A DNA stretch of 64,000 bases, taken from NCBI RefSeq assembly GCF_900177625.1, contig NZ_FXAU01000003.1, positions 496,001 to 560,000 of the forward strand, read 5' to 3'. The position numbers were made by a program, and so were the translations under genes. A model generated the notes under the pieces. It did no database searches, was not told the DNA's origin, and worked only from the letters and a program-made list of their open reading frames with translations. Source of the DNA: Sphingobacterium psychroaquaticum. GTDB taxonomy: Bacteria > Bacteroidota > Bacteroidia > Sphingobacteriales > Sphingobacteriaceae. Below, one piece after another: positions 8,174 through 18,700 of this stretch. Each line of letters starts with the position of its first letter. Position 1 is the stretch's first letter.

Positions 8174-10027
8174 ATGAAAATATTGAAAAAAGTAAGTTTG
8201 GCAATGCTTCTTCTAACGGTTGGGGGATCCGGTTTTGCGCAGGATAAAGTACAGGCGCCGAAAAAGGAGGAACCGAAGATGGAATGGTTTGATGATGCTA
8301 AGCTTGGGATTTTTATTCACTGGGGAATTTACGCTGTAGAAGGGATTTCGGAATCATGGGCGTTTTTTAATAATTATATTAGTCATGATAATTATATGAA
8401 GCAGCTGGAAGGATTCACAGCCTCTCGGTACAAACCATTAGAATGGGTCAACCTTATCAAAGAGTCCGGTGCAAAGTATGCCGTTATTACGTCAAAGCAC
8501 CATGACGGTGTTTCGCTGTGGGATTCAAAGGCGGATCAAGCAACGACCACGGTAAAGCATAGCGCTGCGCGGAAAGATGTACTCAGCCCTTTTGTAGGAG
8601 CTTTGAAAGGAGCAGGCTTGAAAACGGGCATTTATTTTTCACTCCCAGATTGGAGTCATCCATATTATGATGTAAACACAAGAACCAGAAAACGATATCT
8701 GCTTAAAGATGAACCACAGCGCTGGAACAATTTTGTAAACTATTACCAGAAGCAGTTAACGGAGATATCTGAAAATTACAACCCAGACCTTATCTGGTTT
8801 GATGGCGATTGGGAGCATAGTTCCGCGGAGTGGCAAGCACCGCAAACACTAGCTTTATTACGGAAGTACAATCCAAATATTATTATCAATTCACGTTTGA
8901 ATCACCATGGCGATTATGATACGCCAGAACAAGGTGTACCGGTGGTAAAGCCGGAAAGCCGTTATTGGGAGTTGTGTTATACGATGAATGATTCCTGGGG
9001 TTACCAACCTTTTGATACACATTATAAAACACCGAATATGATTGTCCGCACGTTAGCGGATTGTATAGCTATGGGAGGGAACCTGTTGTTAGATATCGGC
9101 CCGAAAGCAGATGGAACTATTCCGGAAGAGCAAGTTGCCATTTTAAAGGAATTAAAACGATGGACAGGTAAACATGGGGAGGCAATTTATGGGACAAGAA
9201 CGGGATTAGATCAACGATTTGGTCGGCATAAGACCGCCTTTTCGAAATCAGGAAAGACCCTTTATGTTTACTTAGATGCGAAATCATCCGATATTTCTTT
9301 CCTAGGGTTACAATCGAAACCTAAAGAAATCCGTGTGGTAGGGCAGCCTAAATCTTCTAGACCTTTGGCTTTTACATACAATGGATATGACCTTACAGTA
9401 GATCTTTTGACGGCAGCTTTTGATGAGGCGGTGACCGTAGTTGCCATCGATTTTGCGGAAAAGCCAGTTTTTGATTTGAATAGAACGGTAGGAAAACCAT
9501 CGTTGCCCGGAATTTTAAGCCAGTCTGATGCACGTCAAGCTATTCAGGATGTAGTACGGTGGAGTGATTTCGGTGCTAATTTATTAGAGGGAGCAATCAC
9601 GGAGGATGGTCAACTATTGCGTAAAGATTTAGTCTTTAACTCGCCCGAGGTTAAGGACTGGGTAATGAAGCATGCAGAAATTTTGCATGATGCATCAGCG
9701 GGGATACCTGGTGGACATTATACGGGATATTCTGCCTTATCTAAAGATAAGCAGAGGCTTTATCTTTTTGTAGACGGTGTACCAACCGGCCCCATTGCTT
9801 TAAAAGGAGTTAAAAATACCATTGCACGGATTCGTATTGTTGGAGAGGGCTCCATGTTATCACATCAAATCTTTAATAAGCTGTATTGGAGTGCGATACC
9901 AGGTATTATCTATATCGATGTGCCAAAAGAACGGTTGGATAAGAAAATGACGGTAATTGCTGTTCTCTTGGATAAACCTATTGAATTATATCGTGAGAAA
10001 GTAGGGGCAATCGAAAGTAATCTGTAA
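8174..10027 (+). CDS. Alpha-L-fucosidase, GH29 family, secreted
   Basis: 617 residues with an N-terminal signal peptide (MKILKKVSLAMLLLTVGGSGFAQ, cleavage after FAQ). The GH29 barrel begins at WFDDAKLGIFIHWGIYAVEG (about 38-57) and contains the substrate-binding SKHHDGVSLWDS (107-118) and the nucleophile in IWFDGDWEH (Asp210). The end of the barrel has NLLLDIGPKADGTIPEEQ. About 250 further residues follow, forming one or two beta-sandwich-like regions. The enzyme releases terminal alpha-L-fucose from glycans, probably in the periplasm. No polysaccharide-utilisation genes flank it, and the SusC/SusD pair is 5.7 kb away with unrelated genes between. A very strong terminator follows. Confidence 0.92.
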   Translation: MKILKKVSLAMLLLTVGGSGFAQDKVQAPKKEEPKMEWFDDAKLGIFIHWGIYAVEGISESWAFFNNYISHDNYMKQLEGFTASRYKPLEWVNLIKESGAKYAVITSKHHDGVSLWDSKADQATTTVKHSAARKDVLSPFVGALKGAGLKTGIYFSLPDWSHPYYDVNTRTRKRYLLKDEPQRWNNFVNYYQKQLTEISENYNPDLIWFDGDWEHSSAEWQAPQTLALLRKYNPNIIINSRLNHHGDYDTPEQGVPVVKPESRYWELCYTMNDSWGYQPFDTHYKTPNMIVRTLADCIAMGGNLLLDIGPKADGTIPEEQVAILKELKRWTGKHGEAIYGTRTGLDQRFGRHKTAFSKSGKTLYVYLDAKSSDISFLGLQSKPKEIRVVGQPKSSRPLAFTYNGYDLTVDLLTAAFDEAVTVVAIDFAEKPVFDLNRTVGKPSLPGILSQSDARQAIQDVVRWSDFGANLLEGAITEDGQLLRKDLVFNSPEVKDWVMKHAEILHDASAGIPGGHYTGYSALSKDKQRLYLFVDGVPTGPIALKGVKNTIARIRIVGEGSMLSHQIFNKLYWSAIPGIIYIDVPKERLDKKMTVIAVLLDKPIELYREKVGAIESNL

Positions 10028-10042
10028 TTTATTCTAATTTAA

Positions 10043-10090
10043 GCGCCCAATAAAAATATCCCCACTTCTAGGGATATTTTTATTGGGCGC
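10043..10090 (+). terminator. Terminator-like long hairpin after the fucosidase gene
   Basis: Perfect 20-base inverted repeat (10043-10062 and 10071-10090) with an 8-base loop, 15 bases past the fucosidase stop. The following T-run is only three bases, but the arms contain T5/A5 tracts. Confidence 0.75.
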
Positions 10091-10147
10091 TTTGCGTTAT
10101 CTTTAATCCGTGGATCGATTCCCTGTAATTTTATAAAAGGATACAAT

Positions 10148-11221
10148 ATGTTTAAATATAGTATAATATTTTTTTTACTCACTTGCAGTTCGGTCATGCT
10201 TTTCGCGCAAGAGGATGGAGTAACGAGTTCACAAAATTGGAACGAAATGATACAAGTAAATTCAAATTTAAAAGAAACAAATACAATAAGGATCTTTGAT
10301 AATCCAAAAAAAGTATATCAATTAGAACTGAAAGATAATAAGCCATATAATGGCTATGAAATTAGCGACGAAAAACTCTTAGGTGAATTGAATTATGTCA
10401 ATTTTTACCAAAATGGAGCATTGGTTGCAAAATATGCTATTGACTATCTTCGAGCCGATGGAACATCTATTCCTGTTGAATATACATTAAAAACAACCTA
10501 TCAAGATAACAACGTAATAAGTGGACCGGTATATCGCGAACTGCCTCAAAATTTAGTTTTGATAGAGCAATATCAAGAAGGAAAGCAAGTAGGTTTTTTT
10601 CTGGATTTATTTGCTATGCATTATTTTAATAGATTGAGCTTTCAGCTGAAAGGGGATATGTTGTCCATTACTAATTTACAGACAGAAAATGAGGTTAGGG
10701 TTTATAAAAAGAATGAGATCTTAGAGGCTGAATACTACGTTCGTAAAAAATTAATAGCAAAATCAAAAAGAAGCGTAGAGAAAAAAGATCAGATTGTACC
10801 CTATGCGTCCAAAGTTTACTATGTAGAGGGGCAGGCATTAAAAGAGTTTATTTGCGTGATACATACATCTGCTGATTTAGAGGAAGTAGAGGACGATTTC
10901 TTACCATTATTGTTTACACAGTTTTCATTCGAATTTAATGGGGATCTTGTGGATGTTTTGAAAATCTGCAATTTATTTTTTAGCGATGCAGAGAATTTAA
11001 AGAAAACGGATTTGGGTCGAATATTTGATTCTTATATCGTTCCATATAAAAGAGAAAACTATCTTGCCATGGTGAATTATGATGCGAAAGGTCAGCCCTA
11101 CGAAGGTCAAGTGATTAGTTCTTTAACATCAGGCGGGTACGAGGTTCTAACCTATGAGAATGGAGCATTAAAAGATAAAAGTGTAATCAGCAACTTGACT
11201 GTACTTAAAACGGAAGAATAG
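10148..11221 (+). CDS. Exported protein of unknown function
   Basis: 357 residues. The N-terminus (MFKYSIIFFLLTCSSVMLFA, cut before QEDG) is a signal peptide, so the protein is periplasmic or outer-membrane associated. The mature part is strand-rich and contains two elements resembling the MORN/YwqK-type repeat (KDNKPYNGYEI near residue 59 and AKGQPYEGQVIS near 318), each followed by a GAL turn (YQNGALVAKY, YENGALKDKS). No enzyme motif or binding site is recognised. The gene is AT-rich compared with neighbours and is followed after 44 bases by another unknown gene on the same strand. Function cannot be assigned. Confidence 0.7.
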   Translation: MFKYSIIFFLLTCSSVMLFAQEDGVTSSQNWNEMIQVNSNLKETNTIRIFDNPKKVYQLELKDNKPYNGYEISDEKLLGELNYVNFYQNGALVAKYAIDYLRADGTSIPVEYTLKTTYQDNNVISGPVYRELPQNLVLIEQYQEGKQVGFFLDLFAMHYFNRLSFQLKGDMLSITNLQTENEVRVYKKNEILEAEYYVRKKLIAKSKRSVEKKDQIVPYASKVYYVEGQALKEFICVIHTSADLEEVEDDFLPLLFTQFSFEFNGDLVDVLKICNLFFSDAENLKKTDLGRIFDSYIVPYKRENYLAMVNYDAKGQPYEGQVISSLTSGGYEVLTYENGALKDKSVISNLTVLKTEE

Positions 11222-11265
11222 ATAAAATTAGGACGCTTCAATAAATTTTTAAGACAACTTAAATA

Positions 11266-12483
11266 GTGGATAATAAAGAAATTTGGATAACGGATAACAC
11301 GCTTTTTTACAGAGAAAGGGGAGGTATGGAAACGGCAAATATTGGTGCCCTCCGATATGCTTATGCACAGGTCTTAGGGGGTGTTCCTTACTTATTTCTT
11401 TTTGCTGATCATCAACATTACATCTCGACAGAGCTGCTAGGCTTTGAGGACGTATATCGTGAACTTTCCAAACTTTTTCCTTTGGATAACCAAGCTTTTC
11501 TGCGGGTATGCAAAGAAAAAAAAGAGGATGAAAAAGTGAAAATATGGGCAAAAAAGGAATCTCAAAACTATCAGATATTACGTGAATACGATAATAACAC
11601 TGATCTAGGTTATGAAGTCTATACAGAACCTAAGAGAACAATAACTTGGGACACAACGTATGAAGAGCTAGAGGCATCTGGTTTGGTAGAAGGTTATTTT
11701 AGTGATTATGGCACTAAATATTTACGATTCAAACATCCCGTGCGAATCGAAGGGGTATTGATCAATCAATTAGAATTGTATGTTGATAATGTGCTTCCCA
11801 ATCGTCCAATCATGGAATATTTCGTTGATCTTTATGATGAGACCAATACGGATAAGAGTTACAAAGAACTTCGTGAACTCTGGATAGATGAGGGAGTCGA
11901 TATCGATCAATATGGTTATGAAAGGAGTGACCAATGTTATCTACGGTTCGAGTTTACGGATGGTATAGATGCTTTAATTTGCTATACCTACGACGAAGAG
12001 TCGGGATATGATGATGGAAGTACCTCACTTCATTTCTACAATGTTCGGGAATATCCCTCCTTTTTAGAAAACAAAGCGTATGAAGATGTGATGGAAATTT
12101 CTGATTTTATGTCGTTTTGCAAGCCACTGGATATTAGCATTAGTCATATGGATAATGATGGCATTAAACATATTCCACCAAAAGCAAAGGCACTTTTAAA
12201 TGCTAAAAGTGGCATTTGGGTGGATCAACTGAATCAAAAGGTGGGATTTGTAGGTGTGGATACGGCCTTAGTTTTAGATAGTAGACAAATTGCACACTTT
12301 GAATTTCAAAATGTACTTCCAGCGAAGGGAGGTGGATATGCTGACTTTACGGTCCACCTCACGACGGGAAACTATCTATACATCTTTACGGAAGACACCT
12401 ATTACTTCGATCAATTTGCTGCCCGGCTACGTCAACTGACAAGAAAAAAAGTTATAATTCCTGAAGCGTATTATAACTGTTAA
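11266..12483 (+). CDS. Cytoplasmic protein of unknown function (GTG start)
   Basis: 405 residues, acidic and rich in Tyr, Asp and Glu, without signal peptide or membrane segment. The only full-length start is GTG at 11266, because an in-frame TAA lies two codons before it; an internal ATG at 11326 (METANIGALRYAY) would give 385 residues. The C-terminal 90 residues (KSGIWVDQLNQKVGFVGVDT onwards) look like a small beta-rich domain distinct from the rest. No known family was recognised. Position suggests co-transcription with the preceding exported protein. The next gene is convergent, with no clear terminator in the 27-base gap. Confidence 0.65.
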   Translation: MDNKEIWITDNTLFYRERGGMETANIGALRYAYAQVLGGVPYLFLFADHQHYISTELLGFEDVYRELSKLFPLDNQAFLRVCKEKKEDEKVKIWAKKESQNYQILREYDNNTDLGYEVYTEPKRTITWDTTYEELEASGLVEGYFSDYGTKYLRFKHPVRIEGVLINQLELYVDNVLPNRPIMEYFVDLYDETNTDKSYKELRELWIDEGVDIDQYGYERSDQCYLRFEFTDGIDALICYTYDEESGYDDGSTSLHFYNVREYPSFLENKAYEDVMEISDFMSFCKPLDISISHMDNDGIKHIPPKAKALLNAKSGIWVDQLNQKVGFVGVDTALVLDSRQIAHFEFQNVLPAKGGGYADFTVHLTTGNYLYIFTEDTYYFDQFAARLRQLTRKKVIIPEAYYNC

Positions 12484-12510
12484 AGGGGCATCTATATTTA
12501 TTGTGTATCA

Positions 12511-13587
12511 TTAAAAAAGTTCAGCTCTTACTTGGATTTTTATGTATGCCGTTTTTTGCTTTTTACCAGTTGTAGCTGCGGAGTTTAACGGGTAAACTTG
12601 TGCGTAAAACGTGTCATGGTTTATCCAAAAACCTTTTTTCTCATCGACGAACTTGAAATTAGTAAAGTTAACATATAATTGGTTGATCTGTTTTTTAGAT
12701 TCAGGTAAATACTGAGCTACCAAAAAATCCGAACCCGTGTCATGGTTATTGCTGATAAAGGAAATCCTGTTGATGGAGGCAACAATGTGTGGATATCCTT
12801 CTGTAAATAAATCCATTGCGAACGCTTCTTCAGGATTGTAAAAGTTGTAATAAGAGCTATTGGAATGTTGATTGTCTTCCTTGAATATTTCTAACCCCAA
12901 GAAATTAGAATGTCCAATATATTGGTAAGATAATACGCCATCTTCAGTTACCAGGTTCTCGTATTGTTGAATCTTTTGCTCTTGTCCATTTTTGTCAGAT
13001 ATCCAATTATTCCCTTTCAGTTTCACATTTGGATTTTTGGTAAAAACCTCATCTATCTTTGATTTTAAGGCACTATTATATTCATCTGCCGTTACTTCTT
13101 CCACAGTCCCATACTGAGCGTAAGACTTGTTGTTAAAATCAGTTTTATCCATATATGTACTGCTCCTGATCTCCAACAGGTTCACCCCCTTCAGGGTCAA
13201 ATCGAACGAAGCTGTAAACTCCGACTTCAATACAAAGGCCTCAATACTGTTTGATATGTTGTTTTCGATACTAAAATGGATCGAATAGAAATCTTCAAAT
13301 TCTTCAAAACCATAGTAATTATCAAGTTTACCATACGCGATTTTCATAGAAGCACTATCCTTGTTTGGTGCTGTAAAGAAACGAACAGAATCTAGTTTGG
13401 TGAATAATTGAAAAGGGACCTCTTGCACATTATCGACACCTTTTATTTTTTTGAAATCCCCGAATGTTATCGTTTTTTTATTGGATTCGGTTTCTATTCT
13501 ATTCGTTTGATCGGTCTTGATTTGTGAGTTGCATGACACAGAAAGAACTAGAAAACAGGACATAAAAAAGAAGTATACGTTTTTCAT
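12511..13587 (-). CDS. Predicted lipoprotein of unknown function
   Basis: 358 residues. The signal MKNVYFFFMSCFLVLSVSC ends in a lipobox (LSVSC, Cys at 19), followed by NSQ, so the mature protein is a lipid-anchored envelope protein. The rest is polar and strand-rich, with many Tyr, Phe, Asn and Lys, and no motif that I recognise. It lies alone between two unknown genes and the sigma factor cassette, on the opposite strand to both. A 298-base AT-rich spacer separates it from the sigma gene. Confidence 0.7.
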   Translation of the reverse strand: MKNVYFFFMSCFLVLSVSCNSQIKTDQTNRIETESNKKTITFGDFKKIKGVDNVQEVPFQLFTKLDSVRFFTAPNKDSASMKIAYGKLDNYYGFEEFEDFYSIHFSIENNISNSIEAFVLKSEFTASFDLTLKGVNLLEIRSSTYMDKTDFNNKSYAQYGTVEEVTADEYNSALKSKIDEVFTKNPNVKLKGNNWISDKNGQEQKIQQYENLVTEDGVLSYQYIGHSNFLGLEIFKEDNQHSNSSYYNFYNPEEAFAMDLFTEGYPHIVASINRISFISNNHDTGSDFLVAQYLPESKKQINQLYVNFTNFKFVDEKKGFWINHDTFYAQVYPLNSAATTGKKQKTAYIKIQVRAELF

Positions 13588-13885
13588 TTCTTCACGACTA
13601 AATTTATTGCGTATTATTTGGAGCGAAGATATAAGTATTCGAAGTAGCCACCAACTAAATACCTCATATAATAGATAAATGGCTGAAAACAGGGATATAT
13701 GGGAATACCTCTTTTAAAAATATTATTTGATATTTTGGTGTTTTGTAAAAGCTTAGTAACCAGGTGAAACTCTTTTTTAATTAAAATTTAAAAATAAAAA
13801 ATCCCTATTCTTTGAATTTTCTAAAAAAAATAAACATCTTCGCTATCATTCAATAACCAATTGACTTTATTGTCTACACAACTTT

Positions 13886-14443
13886 ATGAAAGGTAAATTA
13901 GGGTATCGCTTATTATGGGAGAGAATTAGAAACGGCGACGAAAGCGCTTTTTTTGATCTCTATAGTGCCTTATATAAAGAATTGGTGAATTTTGGTATTC
14001 GTACGTGCGGGGACGTAGATGTTGCGGGTGAAGCGACCGATCAGGTTTTTGTGACCATTTGGGAAAAGCGCGAAAATTTGGATCGTGTCGAGAATGTACA
14101 GTCATACCTGATGACATTCCTAAAACGTAAAATGTTGCGACTGCTCGAGAAGCAACATAAAATAAATACGGCTTTGCAAAGTGTGAAAGCGGAGGATGAT
14201 TGGATTGAGATGCCCTATGAAGAGTTTATTATTCGGGTACAGACGAATGAAATTATACAGCTTCGACTCAAAGAAGCGTTAGAAAAACTTTCGTTCCGCC
14301 AAAAACAACTCGTTCACCTTAAATTTTTTGAAGGAATGGGGTACGAACAAATTGCGGAAGCAACAAACATGACCGTAAAAACCGCGTACAACACCTTATA
14401 TGATGCGCTAAAAGTTTTACGCGAAGAATTAAAAGAATTTTAA
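13886..14443 (+). CDS. ECF-type RNA polymerase sigma-70 factor (FecI-like)
   Basis: 185 residues. Sigma region 2 spans about 8-75 (LLWERIRNGDESAFFDLYSA, then DQVFVTIWEKRENLD) and region 4 about 120-180 (LEKLSFRQKQLVHLKFFEG, then YEQIAEATNMTVKTAYNTL, the helix-turn-helix that reads the -35 element). It directs RNA polymerase to promoters of the adjacent uptake genes. The next genes are its FecR partner and an STN-containing SusC, giving a complete cell-surface signalling cassette in which substrate binding at the outer membrane releases the sigma factor. The upstream 298 bases are AT-rich; I could not assign a convincing promoter there. Confidence 0.93.
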   Translation: MKGKLGYRLLWERIRNGDESAFFDLYSALYKELVNFGIRTCGDVDVAGEATDQVFVTIWEKRENLDRVENVQSYLMTFLKRKMLRLLEKQHKINTALQSVKAEDDWIEMPYEEFIIRVQTNEIIQLRLKEALEKLSFRQKQLVHLKFFEGMGYEQIAEATNMTVKTAYNTLYDALKVLREELKEF

Positions 14444-14533
14444 TTGATTGATTTTTAGTTGATTGTAAATTTTTTATCTTTTTCTTTAGGCAATCGGTGC
14501 TATTCTGGGCACTATAGATTAAAAGCCTAAGAA

Positions 14534-15628
14534 ATGAACCACAACGAATACAGGGATGTAGAAGATTTCTTGATAGATAATACGTTTCAAGCGTATTGTG
14601 CAGAAGAGAATGAGCAATGCATAAGCTATTGGGAAAAATACATTGCTACGCATCCTGAACAAGCAGAAACTATAGCGCGTGCAAAACGCCTTTTCCATAT
14701 ACTTGCCGGTCATAAAAAACCTGTGAATAAGCAGCTCGAAGCGATGAAGCAAACTATTGCAGAGCAAGAGTCTGCTCCACGTACTTTTCGTCCTAATTTC
14801 ATGAATATCCTTAAAGTTGCGGCTGTTTTAGTCGCCTTAGGCTTTGGATATTTATGGTTTAGTCGCGCACCTCTTACAGAGCAACCGATACGTGAGATGT
14901 CAGCTAATGTTACGCGTTACGAAACGAAACTGGGAGAAAAGAAAATGTTCGAACTAAAGGATGGTACGAAGGTTACGTTGAACTCAGGAAGTAGACTGGA
15001 AGTTGAAGGTGCTTTTAATCAGGAGGACCGTCATGTAAATTTAATAGGAGAAGCATTTTTTGAAGTAGCCAAGAATAAAGATAAACCTTTCGTTCTCCAT
15101 ACCAATGATTTTGATATTCGTGTGTTGGGAACAACTTTTAATGTGAAATCATATCCAGAAGAGATGCGTTCCGAAGCGCTTTTGGTCGAAGGTTTGATTG
15201 AGATGAAAAGTAAAGGCGAGAATGAAAATTCTATCATTGTAAAACCGAATCAAAAAGTAACGATATATAGACAAGTTACAGCCGTTAAACCGAAGGCCGA
15301 TGTGATTAAAAAAACGGTGCCGAAGGCTGCTGTAAAGGAAATCGCGATTCAGGATGTTGCAGAGAAAGTAGGGGAAGATTTAGTTGCGGACATTGCTTGG
15401 AAAGAGAACAGATTGGTCTTGGTGGATCAAGACTTTAGCTCCCTAAAACCAACATTGGAGCGTTGGTATGATGTCGATATTACGATTGAAGGTGCTGCGC
15501 TTCAGGATTATAGGTTTACCGCCACCTTTAGCAGAGAAAATATTGAGCAGGTGCTCATCGCATTACAAAAAGTTCAACCCTTTAAATATGAAATACATGG
15601 AAGAAAAATAACTATTAAAGAGAAATAA
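14534..15628 (+). CDS. FecR-family anti-sigma regulator, membrane-spanning
   Basis: 364 residues. A cytoplasmic N-terminal part (1-90) holds the sigma factor, then a single transmembrane helix (about 94-112, ILKVAAVLVALGFGYLWF). The periplasmic part has the FecR domain (TRYETKLGEKKMFELKDGTK, then GEAFFEVAKNKDKPFVLHT, about 130-225) and a C-terminal STN-like segment with LERWYDVDITIEG and YRFTATFSRENIEQVLIALQ. A Lys/Ala/Val-rich linker of about 45 residues lies between the two. It transmits the signal from the TonB-linked receptor to the sigma factor just upstream. The usual partner order sigma, anti-sigma, SusC, SusD is kept. Confidence 0.92.
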   Translation: MNHNEYRDVEDFLIDNTFQAYCAEENEQCISYWEKYIATHPEQAETIARAKRLFHILAGHKKPVNKQLEAMKQTIAEQESAPRTFRPNFMNILKVAAVLVALGFGYLWFSRAPLTEQPIREMSANVTRYETKLGEKKMFELKDGTKVTLNSGSRLEVEGAFNQEDRHVNLIGEAFFEVAKNKDKPFVLHTNDFDIRVLGTTFNVKSYPEEMRSEALLVEGLIEMKSKGENENSIIVKPNQKVTIYRQVTAVKPKADVIKKTVPKAAVKEIAIQDVAEKVGEDLVADIAWKENRLVLVDQDFSSLKPTLERWYDVDITIEGAALQDYRFTATFSRENIEQVLIALQKVQPFKYEIHGRKITIKEK

Positions 15629-15738
15629 AGAAGGATGATGCGCTAACACCATCCTTACTATCGGATAAATAAAACCGGCAGTTGACGTCTTGCAAGTAGT
15701 AAGCTGCCAAGTTATAAACTTTAACCAACCACTAAAAT

Positions 15739-18700
15739 ATGATTAAAAATGGCTTAATGCAAGTGCATTCGTATTATCGTGTGCACTATAGATTCATTAT
15801 CCGGATGAAACTAACCTTAATTATTACTGTCTTTGCTGTTGTCAATACGATGGCAAATGCGTACTCTCAGCAAAAAGTGTCTTTGGATGTCCAAAAGACG
15901 AAGTTGAGTAGGATTCTTAAATTAATTGAAGAGAAAAGTGATTATTACTTTGTCTATAGCGCAACCAACGCTAATTTGAACAAGGAATTGTCTTTAAATG
16001 TCGAAAATGCGAAAGTCGTAGACCTTTTGCCTCGTCTGTTTAATAAAACTGGACTTCAATATTCGGTATCAGAGGAAGGACTTGTTGTTGTTACTGAAAA
16101 ACAGCAGGCTCAGGTGCGTGGTGTTGTCGTCGACGAGAAGGGTAACGGTTTAGCGGGGGCTACAGTGCGTGTAAAGGGATCGCAAATTGCGCGCGCGACC
16201 GATTTAAACGGACGGTTTAGTATTGACGCCACTTCGGCAAACACCTTGGTAATCTCTTTTGCTGGCTATGGCACACAAGAGGTTGCAGCAGGCTCTGCTG
16301 AAATGAAAATTGTGTTGCATCAAGATCTTCGTATGTTGAATGAGGTTGTTGTGACAGCGTTGGGGGTTGCCAAAGAAAAGCGTTCATTAGGGTATTCGGT
16401 GACTCAGGTTCAAGGAGAATCTTTGACGCAAGCGCGAGAGAATAACGTGATTAATTCCTTGGTGGGTAAGGTTGCAGGACTCGATATTTCTAGTACTGCT
16501 GGTGGAGCTGGGTCTGCATCTAATGTTACGATTCGTGGCGTTTCCAGTTTGAATCAAACAAATCAACCTTTGTATGTTATTAATGGTGTACCTATGGAAA
16601 GTAGACCTGTCGGTATTGGAAATCTTAATTCGAGAGGGAATAAAGGAAGCCAGTGGGATAACGCTCCTGATTTGGGGGATGCTATCGGCAACCTAAATCC
16701 CGATGATATCGAGAGTATTTCGGTACTAAAAGGTGCTGCAGCTTCCGCTTTATATGGCTATCGTGCGAAGGCGGGGGTAATCCTTATTACTACAAAAACT
16801 GGAAAAGGAAGTTCGATTGATTTCAGTAGTAATTTTGTGGGTGAGCGTATTATCGACCAAACCGACTGGCAAACGACATATGGACAAGGAACTCAAGGAC
16901 AAAAACCAACTAGTGCGGCGGCGGCGGCTTTAGTGGGAGCGTCAAGCTGGGGGGGCAAGTTGGATGGTTCCGACGTTGTTCAGTTTGATGGTACTATGCG
17001 TCCTTACTCTTATCAGAAAGGAAACCTAGGTCGTTTTTATCGTACTGGTAGTACTTGGACAAATACTATTGCTTTGAATAAATCTTTCGAGGGGGGAACT
17101 ATTCGTTTATCAGCTAGTGATGTAAGTAATAGGTCTGTCGTGCCGAATTCAGGTCTAGATCGTCAGTCTTTTTCTTTGGTGGGAACTTTTGAACCATTTA
17201 AACGCTTCACTATTGATGCACGTATTAATCAGATTTTAGAAGGTGTGAAAAATCGTCCTATGGTATCGGATGGGGCAGGAAATGCAAACTATAATGTTAT
17301 GTTTCTTCCAACCAGTATTAATGTAAATGATTTGAAACCTTGGAAGGATGAAAAAGGTTTCGAAAATAAGTATAATACAGGAAATACCTATAATACAAAC
17401 CCGTGGTTTGCGGCGTATGAGTTCCAAAATAATACAAAACGTGATCGTAACATTTCGTCAATCACTGCGCGTTATACATTAGAAAATGGACTTTTCTTCC
17501 AGGGACGCGCTGGTCGTGATGGTTATTCGGATCAATACAAACATGTCGTGCCTTCAGGAACTGGCTATTATGAAAAAGGAAAAATTTCCGAGCAACAAAC
17601 AACCTTTGAAGATATCAATGTGGATGTTCTTCTAGGTAAAACCTTCAATGCAGGGGACTACTCCATCACGCCAAATCTAGGTGCTAGCTATCGTCACACC
17701 ACGAGTTCGGTAACAACGAATAATGGTGTTGATTTTGCTGTTTTTGGTGTTTATAATCTCTTAAATGCAGAGAATAAGTCTGTGGATATTGGCCACAGAG
17801 AAGAGGAAACTCAATCTACTTATGGAACATTAGAGTTTGCTTATAAGGATATATTCTATTTGACCGGAAGTGTACGTTCGGATTGGTTTTCGACGTTAGC
17901 AACACCTGGAGTTGACAATAAACTCAATGTTGTATATCCATCGGTAAGCGGCTCCTTTGTGTTTTCTGAATATGTGAAACCATCTTGGTTAAATTTTGGT
18001 AAACTCCGTGCAGGATATGCAAAAGTAGGACAAGCAACAGATCCCTATCAAACAGTTTTAATGTATAATTTCAGAAGTGAAAATCTAGATGGTAAACAGT
18101 TGGGAATTATTGATAATAAGCGTATTCCGAATACCTCTTTGAAGGCATCGTCTGCTTCAGAGTTGGAATTTGGTACGGAATTGAGATTGCTTAATGACCG
18201 ATTAAGTTTAGATGTTACGTGGTACAACAAAAAGTCAAAAGATGAAATTAGTTTTATAACCACGCCATCATCTAGTGGGTATGAAGCAGCAGTACTTAAT
18301 GCTGGCGAAATTCAAAACAAAGGGGTAGAGATGCTCTTGTCGGCGACGATTATAAAGAAAGATAATTTTCGTTGGATTTCGTCAGTGAACGGTAGTTACA
18401 ATGATAATAAAGTTTTGTCTTTGGCCGAAGGCATGGACAGACAGCTTATTGCAACCTCTAGAGCTGAGTTTGGGTCATTAATGATGGTGAAAGGAATGCC
18501 TGTTAACCAGGTGATGGCTTTTGACTATAAGTATGATGCTAATGGGGAAATTGTTTATAAGTCAGACGGCACCCCGGAACGTGGAGAATTAATGCCATAT
18601 GGCTCTTCAATAAATAAATGGTTTGCCGGTTGGAATAATGAGTTTATGTATAAAAACTTCAATTTATCATTTTTAATTGATGGCAAATGGGGTGGGAAAA

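Noticed and set aside
15631..15656. Terminator between fecR and susC
   Set aside because: Only a seven-base stem without T-run; too weak to call, although it may limit read-through.
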